64,000 bases of DNA from Loxodes magnus (lineage: Eukaryota; Ciliophora; Karyorelictea; Loxodida; Loxodidae). The translations under genes and the position numbers were made by a program. Positions within the stretch are counted from its first letter, which is position 1. The number at the start of each line of letters is the position of its first letter. Where the stretch lies: positions 18,180 through 82,179 of the forward strand of contig CAMPDV010002073.1 in NCBI GenBank assembly GCA_946699065.1, read 5' to 3'. The notes beneath the pieces are model-generated. The model had not been told where the DNA came from. It saw nothing but the letters and a program-made list of their open reading frames with translations, and searched no databases. Positions 49,855 through 61,066 of the stretch are shown here, piece after piece.

Positions 49855-50648
49855 CTCTTTATAAATAATAAACTTCTCTAGTTTTAATTTTCTAAGTTTC
49901 TTTTGTCTATTATAAGCTTATAAGTCTAACTTAATTGTATTTTAATTATTAGTTATGTGAACTATAAATAATTAAGTTTTAACTTGTAGATTCTATTATT
50001 CAATCTTATATCCAAAATAAAGATGCTATTTAAATACTTGAGGTAAATAAATTTACCATAGTTTGCTATTTTAGTGATTAGATCTATATTTCTTTTATTC
50101 ATTTATTCTAGCTGTGTATCAAGCTCAGTAGTTTACTTGTTTTCTTTTCAAATCTTTTGTATTTTTCTAATATTTTAAGATAATTTTCATCTAATGTAGT
50201 TCATTTAATTATTTTAGTGGAAATATTGCTTAATAATAAAAATAAATAGAATGCTAATAAATATATAGTAATAGTATAAGATACCTATTGATTAAGATTA
50301 ACTTAAGAAAGGAATAATTAATTTATTAGTTACTTTTAAAATACTAAGCTTCTTAATATTAGTTATATAGCCTTAGTTAGATTACTTATATAAGCTTACT
50401 AATGCTATTATTTTTAACTTTAATTTGTATTATAATTTCTTTATTTAGTTTATAATACTTTATTATTTTAGCTATATACATTTCCTTATAATTAAAAGCA
50501 TTAATATCTATATATTAGTTAGTGCTTCTTTATCTATTATTAATATAGTTTATATTTTAAAGAATGCTAAGAATAATAATTTAAATATAGTTAACTTAAA
50601 GACTTGTATTATGTCATTTATTTTTAATTCTCTATCTCTCTGCAAAAT

Positions 50649-51597
50649 TCAAAGGCTAGTTTTATAATCTCCTAATTTAGCTTAAGATATCTTTAATAAT
50701 TTTGTGAAATCATTGTTAAAAATTCCTAAGTTCCTTTCTATTAGTACATGATAACAAAATTTTATTAGAAGAAATAAAAATTAGCTTTCTAGGTTGCTTT
50801 TGGTTTTTAGATGCTTTTATTTGAGTCTTATTTCCTAAATTTTTTCTTATTCTATCATTAAAGAACTTCCTCTAAATTCTATTTTTTCACTTCCCATTTA
50901 TTGAACTGAAGGTTGTAGCTCATTCTATGGTCTAAAATTATCCTGCTTCGTTATTTTTGCCACTTTTGTAATTATTTAATGAGGCATTTCTTTTGTTTTG
51001 CGAAGATTTTTCTGAATTCTCAAAATCAGAATTCAAACTGATTATAATATTTCCTATTTGTTTATTTTATACTTCTTAGATTTTATTCTTAACAGGTATT
51101 TTTTGTAGTTTTTTACTCTTATTCTGCTCAATTAATCCTTTTTCACTTTCAAATAAAAATAATTTCCAATAGCTTCAGTAAACCTTAAAATCTAAATATT
51201 TTATTTTTGATTTCTATTAATTTCTTTTTGATTTATGACTTAAAATTTCTTATTTGCAAATTATAATTGTTATTCTTATTTACTTGCTAAGTCTCAAATC
51301 CTTATTTTGGGATAATTTTTCAGTCAGTTTAGATGGAGTTAAGACTTTAGTGAAGTTTAGAAGGTATTAAAACATTTATTGTTCCCAGTTAAGTCTTTTA
51401 TTTCTTTAATTTAAATGAAATAGGAATCTTTCTTTTATTTAATAAAGATTTATATAAAATTAAAGATATTCAATTAATATATTAATAGAAATACTTTTAG
51501 TTAAGAAGTCTTCTACTATTATTATTTTTCTTATTCTTAAAATTATACTAATTTCCTTTATCTAAAATTGAGTCTTATTATTATTATTTTAATCCAT
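50649..51597 (-). CDS. Unrecognised protein, one phase change
   Basis: ATG 51597 starts MDQNNNNKTQFQIKEISII, then LTKSISINILIEYLQFYIN, LTPSKLTEKLSQNKDLRL, FESEKGLIEQNKSKKLQK and SLNSDFENSEKSSQNKRN. Near 50930, in a short T run, the good reading shifts by one base: NELQPSVQQMGSEKIEF, LMIEQEKIQEIRLKQKHL, KLLKISQAKLGDYKTSL, then TGA 50651-50649. No 19-25 nt intron fits, so one extra T (mutation or sequencing error) is the simplest explanation. Mostly polar and helical with a Ser/Asn-rich middle. It lies downstream of the gene at 51767-52460 on the same strand. No family recognised. Confidence 0.5.
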
Positions 51598-51766
51598 TCC
51601 TTATTTTTAAATAAGATGATATTATGATTTTGCTCTAATGCTTTATAGCTAAAAGATTAAAATTTAAATTCTATTAAAAGATAACCAAGCAAACTAATCT
51701 TCTTAATCTTCTTAATCTAATGAATGTTAAAATTTTAGATAAATCAAGTTCACTTGAAGGCTTAAA

Positions 51767-52460
51767 TCATTATTTCATATCTATAACTTGTTCCTAAACT
51801 CTTCCTTTTTCCACTTCTATTCCCTTTTAGTTATTTTTGTTTTTTGGAGTTCTTGATGTTCCAGCCAACCGAGAATTGACTTCTATAAAATCCTTGATCT
51901 TAAATTACAACTTTCAACTAATCTCTTCAATTAACTTCAATGCTTTTAAACATCTTATTTGGAATATTCTTTTCTGCTTAAAAATTGTCTCTTTAAGTTA
52001 ATCCTAATATTTTTAAGAATTGATATCTCAGCATGGTACCATTTAAGAATTTTAAGTGGAGCTTGAAATTTACGCCTTTAAGTTTTATTATTATTAAGTT
52101 ATAATTATACATATTAATGTATTAAAGTGTTCTTACCTTAGTCTTCATTTGTTACTTCTAATGCTTATATTATTCTATTAAGATTTAAGTCTCTTCCTCA
52201 ATCTTGCAAGCTAACTGTTCACAACTTGTTTATGAATATTATCACAAAATAGAAGGTTTAGCTGATTCTATAACTAATCTATAATAAAATTTAGTCTCTA
52301 CAGCTAATAAAATCGCTTAGTAAGTTTTATTAAGTTGATAATGATTTACTTGCTTCAATAAATTAAGGATTAGCTTTTTTTCTTTTTTAATAAATTTAAT
52401 TTAAAAATTAATAAAATATAAGTGTTTATTTATTAAAATAGAGCCAAGAAAAGAGTTCAT
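51767..52460 (-). CDS. Unrecognised 210 aa protein with a probable 61 nt intron
   Basis: ATG 52460 opens exon 1 (to 52137): LILNLLKQVNHYQLNKTY, AILLAVETKFYYRLVIES, SCEQLACKIEEETQILIEQ, KHQKQQMKTK. A consensus-like donor GTAAGA starts at 52136; joining to 52075 after AAAG keeps the frame, giving KETIFKQKRIFQIRCLKAL, LIEEISWKLQFKIKDFIEV and RLAGTSRTPKNKNNQKG, ending TGA 51769-51767. At 61 nt this intron would be longer than the others in the window, and an alternative phase within exon 2 is also plausible. Helical, basic; no family recognised. Confidence 0.45.
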
Positions 52461-54255
52461 TAATAACTCTTCATTACAGTTAAGTCTTAAATTATTAAAA
52501 ATTAATAAAGTAATTTAAGCTTTTTAAGTAAACAGAACATAGATAGTCCAAGACTACAATTATAAAAAAAAGCCTGAATATTTACCTATACAGCTAAACA
52601 TTCCTATAGATATATCTCATTGGAGATTAGATGAGAAGTTAAATTTATAAAAGACGGAACTGTATAAAAAATGTAATAATATGAAAGATAATCTATATTG
52701 CAAGATGCATAAATAATAAAAGAGTAATTATTTGTAAATTTAGAAAAATTAGAAGCATAAAGTTAATTAGAATCTTAATTAGTAAGATAATAAGACTAAT
52801 TAGTTCATCAATTGAAGAAAGTTTTAATAAAGAAACTAAAATTTATAATAAACCAGAGGAAGATTAATTATTAGGGAAATTTAAGAAAATAAGCTAATAC
52901 CTATAGGTACTAAAAGATAATAGCCTGCTTATATAAATTAGTCTTCATTGATCTTCAAATTAATATCCTAAGATATATTCTTAGATATTATATTTCTCAA
53001 CTGATGGAATTTTTTAATGCAAAAATTATAAATTTAAGAAATAGAAGAGCTATGAAAATGTACAAATTTAATTGAGAGACACTAAGAAATAAAAAAATAT
53101 GCAATTAATTTTGCTAGAATAATTAAAGGCAGAAAAATAAATTAAAATTTAGGTTTGAAAGAACTTTAAAGGCTTAAATAAGCCAAAGCACGCACGCAAA
53201 ATTATCATAACATCTTTATAAATCGCAATTAGAGCTCTAATTCTTGTTCTTTTAATTTTTGTTCGAATTTCTACAGTGATATATCGAATGTAAGTTCTAC
53301 GCATTAGAAACAAGTATTGCTTGAATTTATAGTTATTCAACTTTTTTTCTAGTTTTCTTTTCATAGTTATGTTTATATTCACCATGCATCATAGTTCTTT
53401 TTTTTTTAGCGCTGATATCTAGCAGAAAAATTACACAAAATAACTTTATCAATAGATTTAGGCCTTCTTTTAATTTTATAGCATTTTAGTTTTTTTCTTA
53501 AATTTTTCTTTTTATTATTGTTGTTTCTCTCATTTTATCTTTTGTTTTTATTCTATTTATCTTTCTTAAAATTGCTTTATGCAATAGCTATTTCATACAA
53601 TTTTTCAGCTTTTGAAGGTAGTTTTCATCAAAATTGCAATCTCAAATTCAAGCTTTAACTTTAATATAATTTACTTAGTTATAAATTTTCTAGATGTAAT
53701 TTATTTTGGTTGATTTAATGAAGTTCTTATTTTACTAGATTATAGATTTTCATTTAGCTTTTATCATATTAGACTTGCTATCTTTTTCTTGATAAATGTT
53801 TAACTAGCTTTAATTTTATTGTTTAACAGCAACACCTAGCATGATTAAAAATGAGATCCTTAATTATATAGTAAAATAGCTTATTAATAGAGTAGATTGT
53901 TAGCCTTAGTTAAAGAAATGTAAAGTAAGTTAAAGCTAAAGGCTTAATATTAAGATGATAGTAAATTTAGTATAAATAAGTAATTTTTAAAGGTTTAATC
54001 CATAGTTATTATATAAGGTAGTCTGTTTTTAGTTGTTAGAGACTTAATTTTAGTTTGAAATGGATTGATTGAAATAATTAGAAACTTAATTTTAGTTGAT
54101 TGATTTTATAATGATAATTGATGTGAGTATCTGATTAATAGAAATGAGATTATGCAATCTAATACAATTTAATTAAAGATAAGTGGTTAAAATAAGATAT
54201 AATTTTAGCCTATGGTTGGCTTTTAATTAAGCATAATATATATAATTAACTAATT
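52461..54255. other. Intergenic, one ambiguous minus-strand region at 53150-53500
   Basis: Around 53150-53500 the minus strand is GC-richer and all three phases give passable proteins (for example MKRKLEKKLNNYKFKQYL, MMHGEYKHNYEKKTRKKV and LQKFEQKLKEQELELQLR), so something is probably encoded, but I cannot choose a frame. The rest shows no recognisable feature. Confidence 0.35.
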
Positions 54256-54850
54256 CTAAACTTTTTTACGCTTAATTTTAGTTCTTAATTCATTTTCACT
54301 ATCTGTTAATCTTTTTTTCACTTACCTTAGATTAAATTCAACTTTTCTCTAAAATTCCTCTTGCTCTCCCTTGCTTAGTTTCTATTTTCTTTGTTTAGTT
54401 AATTCATTATATAATAACGTATGTTCATTAGATCCCAAAAAAATATTTGTCAATTACTTTTTTATTTGATAAAATTCTTTCAATGTATCTTTTCTTCCTT
54501 TTTTTAATATTTCTTTAATGTAATCTTTTACTATAAAGTCTATTTATTACTTCAGTTTTTCTTATTGGTTACGTATTCAGTAATTAAATTGTTAACTGCC
54601 TCATATATGTGTATTAGTTCAAAGTTTGGTAAATCTATTAATTCTAACCTGCTATGAGATAAATGTTGTACAATTAAGATTTACATCTTTCTCTTTCTTC
54701 CATATATTATTCTCATGTACTTATGATGGGAGTTTCGTCTTATACCCCAATATTGCAGAATTTACAAATTATGATGTGCTATAAAGCAAAACATGAAGTA
54801 TTGCTGATTAGGAACCGAAAGATATAGAATAATAGTAGACTAATAAAATG
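54256..54850 (-). CDS. CxxC-containing basic protein, three exons with 20 and 23 nt introns; 5' end at edge of WD40 unit
   Basis: Exon A (from about 54850 to 54672) reads FLISNTSCFALQHIIICKFC, NIGVQDETPIISTWEQYM, EERERCKSQ. A 20 nt GTA...TAG intron (54671-54652) joins to RLELIDLPNFELIHIYEAV; a 23 nt intron (54572-54550) joins to IDFIVKDYIKEILKKGRKD, TNIFLGSNEHTLLYNELT, LSKGEQEEFQRKVEFNLRQ, ending KIKRKKV-TAG (54258-54256). Both introns restore the frame exactly, strong evidence for the model. The C-x5-H...C-x2-C cluster suggests a metal-binding N-terminus. No ATG is seen upstream before WD40 unit copy 3 begins, so the 5' end may have been cut by that duplication. No family recognised. Confidence 0.6.
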
Positions 54851-55959
54851 TATTAAGAGTAAATAATAATCTATTAGATTAGTTTTAAATAGTTTATATT
54901 AGCTAATCTAATACTTATATTATCTAATACTACAAAGAAATATATTATGTTAAGTTTACTCTTTCTATTAATTCAGAAAATAATAATAGAAGATATTAAA
55001 AATATGCTTTCTTAAAAGCTTATAATTTTCTAATATCAAACAACTAATTTTAATAAAGAGAGTATTAATAGTGTTAGCAATACAATATAGATTTGTATAG
55101 AATAATAGAATTAAGTTTTTATCTTTAAATAATCTAGAATAAAGGTATTATTAGATTGAAATGATAATTACAAAAATAACATAAATAATAAATATAATAT
55201 TAGTTTGCTATAAAAAGAGAAAGTTATCTAAATGTATTTATTACATTTATATATTTTGCTTAGAATCAACATTAAAGGTAATAAATTATATTAGTTTATT
55301 TATTTTAAGAGAGACCTTTATAAATAAAAAGTTTTAATTAAATAATAGTAAGAAAGTGGGACAAATAAAAGATTTATCTTATAAATTCTAAAAATACTTT
55401 GTTTTAAATAATTTAGAGTTTTTTAATATTTATTCAAACTAATTAATAAGAAACTCAATTTTATTTACTTTTTTTTAATTAGTAAAAAGCTTAAAGAAAT
55501 CCTTTTTTTAATTAAATGTAAGTGAAAAGTAATAATTAATAGCAATAGCCTTAAAAAATGCTAATATTTTATTTACCAATTAAAAGAGTCTATAAAGAAA
55601 TAAGGTATTCTTATTAAGAGTCTTTGATTTAAAGCACAAATAAGTTGTAATTAATAAATGCATATTAAAGTTATTATAATAAGGATATAAATTCTTCATT
55701 ATAAACTTTTGAAATAATAACTTATCCTTTTATTTAAAAGTAAAAGGATATAAAATAATTAAAATTGTAAAAGTTTGTACATTATTAGTTTTATATATTG
55801 TCTTGTTTTAAGACAAAAATAGAAAAATCAATGTTTTAGAAGATACTTATAAGTATGCTTAATAAATAATTTAATAGTTTAATTATATTGAAATTAAGTA
55901 AGTAAAATTATTGAGTTATTTTAATTAAATAGTTATTTAAATAAGTTATAAAAATTAAA

Positions 55960-57031
55960 ATGGAGAAAAAAGAAAAGCAATTTACTAAAATTATTTTTTT
56001 AAGAAAACTCTTAAGAGCGAGAAGCCACATTTTAGGGAAAATATCTCTACTTCATTTTAAGTATGAAATTCTGCCTAACTTATGCTACTAAAAGTTAATA
56101 AACAAGATCAGTTATGACCAAAGTAAAGGTATTTCTTTAATATTTTTTAGATTAAATCCTTACTGTTCATTCTTCAGCTGTGTTATCGTTATCCATATCA
56201 AGTGACCTGAATTGAATAGTATCAAGTTCAGGATATCCTGAAAATTCGATAAAGATCTGGAATTTCCAGACAGGTGCTCTCCAAAGAACTATAACAGGAC
56301 ATACTTCTAATATTTTATCGGTAGTAATATCCCCAGACTCTAGATATATTATATCGGGATCTTTCGATAACACGATAAAGATCTGAAATTACCACAATGG
56401 AACTCTCTAAAGAACTATAACGGGACATACTTCCTCAGTTTACTCGGTAGTAATCTCCCCTGACTCTAACTATATCGTATCAGGATCTTACGATAACACT
56501 ATAAAGATCTGAAATTTCCTCAATGGTGATCTCCAAAGAACTTTGTCTGGACATACTGATATAGTTATATCGGTAATAATCTCCTATGACTCTAGATATA
56601 TTATATCGGGATCTTGGGATAAAACTATAAAGATTTGGGATTTCTAGACTGGTCAGCTTGTGCGAACTCTTACTGGGCATTCAGGTTCTGTTTATTCGGT
56701 GATAGTGTCTAAGGATAATAGATATACAATATCAGGTTCTGGTGACAGTACTATTAAGATATGGGACTTCTCTTCTGGTTAGTGTATTCGTACTCTTTAA
56801 GGTCATGTAGACGGTGTATATAGTATTCAGTTAAGTGTTGATTCAAGTGTTATCTTTTCTGGTTCATATGACAGAACAATCAAGATATGGAACTTTGATA
56901 AGGGTGAGTGTATATAGACTTTGTAAGGGCATACAGATCCAATATCTTCTATAGCATTGAGTGTTGATAATAGATGGTTGGTATCGGGAGGATATGACAA
57001 TACTGTGAGAAAATGGAGCATTTCGAGTTGA
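55960..57031 (+). CDS. WD40 beta-propeller protein, copy 3 (intact, one 22 nt intron)
   Basis: Predicted 349 aa: exon 1 55960-56128, intron 56129-56150 (22 nt, gtattt...tttag, identical to copies 1 and 2), exon 2 56151-57031 ending SS-TGA. Exons sum to 1050 bases, a whole number of codons. The N-terminus starts [10 protein letters not shown], five residues shorter than copy 1. Seven blades follow; TGA encodes Trp at 56213-56215 (SDLNWIV) and at the end of blades 2 and 3, whereas blade 1 ends with TGG. Surface positions differ sharply from copies 1 and 2, for example GHTDIVISV and SGSWDKT in blade 4. Context is an inverted partial unit without the other two unit genes. Probable binding scaffold; the partner is unknown. 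Confidence 0.88.
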
Positions 57032-57724
57032 GTAACTTGCTATTTGACTTAATTTAATTTTACGATTAAAGATATAAGATATTGATTATTCATTTAAATG
57101 AATGTTTAATGGTAATAATGTTTTTAGTTTTATGAATTTTTTTTAATTTATTTAAAATTTGCTATATTCTTAAATATTATTGGTTTAAAAAAAAGGTTGA
57201 GTGATATGTTATAGAAATTAGTGAGGTATGTTGATTTAAAGTGGTAATGTTTAAAAATATTAAAAATATAATTTTGTTAAATGAAGACGTACAATAAATT
57301 TAAGTTTAAATTTATGCTATAAAATTTTATAGATTTATTTTTAGATTTTGTAAAAATTTCAAGTTGAGTAAAAATTTTCGTTTTTTTTTGTGAAGTAGTT
57401 AAAATATTATTTATAAGGTTAAAGTTAGTTTATAATTTTGATTATTAATTAAAAAATTTAATTAAATATTTATTTTATTTTAAATTAAATTAAATTAAAT
57501 TAAATTTTGTTTTTTAATTTTGTTTTTTTTATGATTGATATTTAATATTAATTATTATTATTATTAATTATAATTAATTATTAGTGTTTATTATAATTAT
57601 TAAATTTTAACATTTAAGTTTAATATGTTTCGTTTCCGATTTGGAAAATTAATTTTTCTGATGGTAAGTTTTTTATCTTTCAGGTTTAGAGCTTAAATTT
57701 CATGAAAACAAAAATTTGTTTTTT

Positions 57725-58605
57725 TGCTCATAGTTTTACACTACCAAAGATTTTTGGGACGGAATAAATTTAATTATTTTGGGATAAAAAATTCTAAATA
57801 GGAATAAATTTTTTTTTATTTCGGAATAAAAAAGCTAAAAAGGAATAAAAAATACCTAAATAGGAATAAAAAATTTAAAAAATATTTTTATAAAATATTT
57901 TTGAAAGCGATTTTTGAAAATATTTGTTGGAAAATTTTAAAAAAATTTGTTTTTTTTTTAGGAAAATGAATTTTTATAGCTTCCTTTGATTAAAAATTTT
58001 TTCGAAAAAATTACAAATTTGTTATTTGCTCAGTGATTTATACTACCATAGATTTCTGGGACGGAATAAGTTTAATTATTTCGGGATGAAAAAAGTTAAA
58101 AGGGAATAAAATTTCAAAAAAAATTTCAAATATAAAAGATTTTTGAAAAAAATAGGAATTAAAAAAATTTTTTTAGTATAATTAGAATTTGTAAATATTC
58201 TTTTTAAAATGGTATTTTGTAAAAATGAAAACACTTATTTTTGTTTTAAGGAAAAATATTTGATTTTTTTTGATTTTAGCAAATTTTTTGTTGCTTTTTT
58301 TATTTCAAGAAAAAAAATTTGATAAGTTTAATTTTTTTGAAATTAAAAAAAAAAGTTATTGTTTATGTTTTTGATAAAAATGAATTTTTTTTGACTTGAA
58401 CTAAAATTAAAAAAAATTTTAATTTCTTTTCAAGTAAATGAAAAACCAGTGATAAAATTTTTAAATTTTATAAGAATTTACTTAATTGAAAAGGATCTCA
58501 ATTAAAAAGAGAGAAAAGAAAGTAAAGAATGAAATTGGGAACAATTATTTTTTATTTTTTAGCTCTAAGTCTTACACTTCAAAAGATTTTCGGGATGGAT
58601 AAATT
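57725..58605. repeat. Three related GC-richer motifs, copy 3
   Basis: In the opposite orientation, blocks near 57733, 58045 and 58575 share ctaccaaagattttygggac or a close variant. The first two extend over about 60 bases (gctca... actacc... ggacggaataa... tttaattattt). Copy 3 has one block more than copies 1 and 2, so the array has expanded or contracted since duplication. Confidence 0.6.
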
Positions 58606-58681
58606 AAAAAAAGGGTTAGATTTTTGATAGATATAAAAATTTTTAGCAATGGTTTTTAAATTAAGATATCAAAGATTAAGC

Positions 58682-58930
58682 TTATGAACTTCTTGACACA
58701 TTGCTAAATAAGTTTGATGAGAATCCACATATACTGACGGGAAACTTCAACACTCTTTTATAAGGTTTTGCATACAATCCTGAAAATAATTTGATAATAC
58801 ATATAAATTATAAGAATTTCTCCTACAAAATGATCTTGAAATAATGAATGATAGTAAAGTTAAATACATGTATACAAAGAAACTGTATAATTGTGGTGTA
58901 ATGATTATATCATTATAAGTACCAATTTAA
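58682..58930 (+). pseudogene. Fragment of non-LTR retrotransposon endonuclease
   Basis: Reads AYELLDTLLNKFDENPHILT followed by GNFNTLLQGFAYNPEN, clearly homologous to NQFLNSPHILMGDFNAPLQD of the longer element near 61900. The key GDFN motif has become GNFN (loss of the catalytic Asp expected in AP-like endonucleases), and the frame decays after about 58830. A dead remnant directly right of WD40 unit copy 3. Confidence 0.7.
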
Positions 58931-59445
58931 AGTAAAATAAATAAAAATTCTTAAAATTCACTAGTTTTAACTAGCGACTCTTCTTTAATTGATTATAAAG
59001 AAGCTTTAAACTCGTAGATAAAGCACAGGCAGGCGCATAAAAACCTCCAAATAAAAGAATTAGAGTTGCTAAAAATCAAATAAGTAAACATAATAATGGA
59101 TTTATTAAGAAAATTACTAAGTATCTGTAGTTAAAAACTAGAAAATAAGTTCTTACGCGTTCCACTGAAATCACTTCGGAATTCTCTTCATCATGGACAT
59201 CAATTTTAGCATCTATTGAAAGAAAAATAAACCTATAGGTAGAAAACTAGCTTAACCACCTAAAATACTTACGCCGAATATTTAAAAAGATCATCCAAAA
59301 AATCTTCTCAAAATTAAGATATTATCTAAGACACTCCGATCTCTTAAGATATGCTTTCAAATCTGAATTAAATATTAAATAAAAATATACTTTTACAATA
59401 GTCAAAAAGTACGTAAAATTTTATTTATTTTTGAATAATAGTAAC

Positions 59446-59900
59446 CAGTAATTCGATTAAATTGAATGTAATGAAAAAAGTTAAAAGTAAGACAATAATA
59501 TTAATTCTGTTAATTCAAAGTATCACTATTTATCTGATCTTAAGAATTAAAATAAACAACTTTAATAAAATGTTGATCCAATAAATGCAATATAAAATTA
59601 AGCAATTAATAATTAATTTAATGAAAATTAGTTTATTTAATAAATAAAAGTACTTAAATATGATATATAAAGACTAATAGATAAGAACTTTTTATTAAAT
59701 GAAAAATTAGATAGTACAGAAACAAAATACGAACTAGAAAAATAAACCTTGATAAATAACTAAGAATCATCAAAAGCATATTATAAAGCATATATTAATA
59801 AAATTAATTAGAAATTAAAAAAAAATTAGTTACTAAAATTTGCCTTATAATATTATTAGGAAAAGCTATTGAAAAATAATTAAATATTATAACAGATAAA
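59446..59900 (+). CDS. ORF1-like coiled-coil protein of the retrotransposon (partial)
   Basis: A clean frame reads DNNINSVNSKYHYLSDLKN, QQNVDPINAIQNQAINNQ, KVLKYDIQRLIDKNFLLNE and KLDSTETKYELEKQTLINN, then a Lys/Asn-rich tail. Coiled-coil ORF1 proteins bind the element RNA in known non-LTR elements. The N-terminal boundary is not defined, and whether it belongs to the same element as the endonuclease is inference from order and strand. Coding-like segments continue beyond 60200 (NRNIQNNKFLSTNSNFLDNN). Confidence 0.5.
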
Positions 59901-61066
59901 AAATAACTTATTAATAATTTTAAAGTAGAAGATTAAATTGAACAATCTCATTAGATAATGTTACTTATAAATAATATCTTTCTTTAGTAAAACATAATTA
60001 ATAACTACTTTTAGAAAATTTTTCAATAAAAATTTGAGAGGAATTAGTTTTAATTTTAATCCAAAGAGTAAATAAGAATTCATGAATAATCAGTATAAAC
60101 AACTTATGTTAATTCTAAAGAGATAACTGTTTAAACAGATTTTATAATAAAATATATTGAATAAAGAACTTAAACTAACAATAGAGTTTTTATAAATTAA
60201 GAAGCGTAAACGCAATAGATAAATTAGAAATGGACCAAACATAAACTGAAGATTCATAATTATATTCAAAATAGGAATATTTAAAATAATAAATTTCTCT
60301 CTACTAATAGTAATTTTCTGGACAACAACACATTTGGTAACTACTTTAAGAAGTTTGATAATAAAAGGCTAATATTGAACTTGAATTAAACTATATTTTT
60401 AATTATAATTAATAACTGAAATCTTAAAATTAAAAAGTAACTGATTAAGTATAAATATTATAAAGCTAACTTGAAATTTTTAACTTTGAATGAGAAAAGA
60501 AATATTCTTAGAAATCGGATTTTTGTAATAATCATTAATAGAATCTATAACTTAAAGAATTGGATTATTAAAGCATATTAAGTTCATTACATTTGTAAAA
60601 AAATAAGTATATCCAAGAATTTAAAGATGCTTTCAGATAAACAAAAATACCTTAACTATAGAATGATTACACACAGGTTGAAATTTAATCCAGTGATTAA
60701 AAAATTCAAACTATTATTTTGACTTTAGATATGGCTACTGGAACAGACCTACTACATTTGAATTAAATTTCCTAGTGCGACTATATTGATTCTAAATACA
60801 TAATAAATAATATGATCAATTAAATGAGTAACTAATCAATCAAATCAAAGCTTTTGATAAAGTTGCATAAGAAAAATGTACTTTAATGGAAAATCTGAAT
60901 AGAAACCAAATTTTTAAGTAGTTAATTTCTTCCAATTTAACATTTCTATCCATAAAATTCTGTGAATAATCTTTTTAGATTTTCAACAACTCTCATTCAT
61001 GAAATCTAAAATAGGATACTTAAGCAAATTCTTTGGAATAAGATTTTATAAATTAATTAAAGAGAA

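Larger units (their letters stand above)
54870..58610. repeat. WD40 segmental-duplication unit, copy 3 (inverted)
   Basis: Reverse-complement homology to copy 1 from about 16800 (left edge, 54870) to about 13210 (right edge, 58605, at the motif gattttcgggatggataaa). The divergent Cys-containing gene and the small minus-strand coding region of the longer units are absent. The left edge abuts the 5' end of the gene at 54256-54850. Confidence 0.85.

Noticed and set aside
14806-57021. Standard-code ORFs overlapping the WD40 genes (14806-15006, 37312-37602, 56167-56373, 56480-56680, 56827-57021)
   Set aside because: All are antisense shadows of WD40 blades read in the wrong strand or phase.
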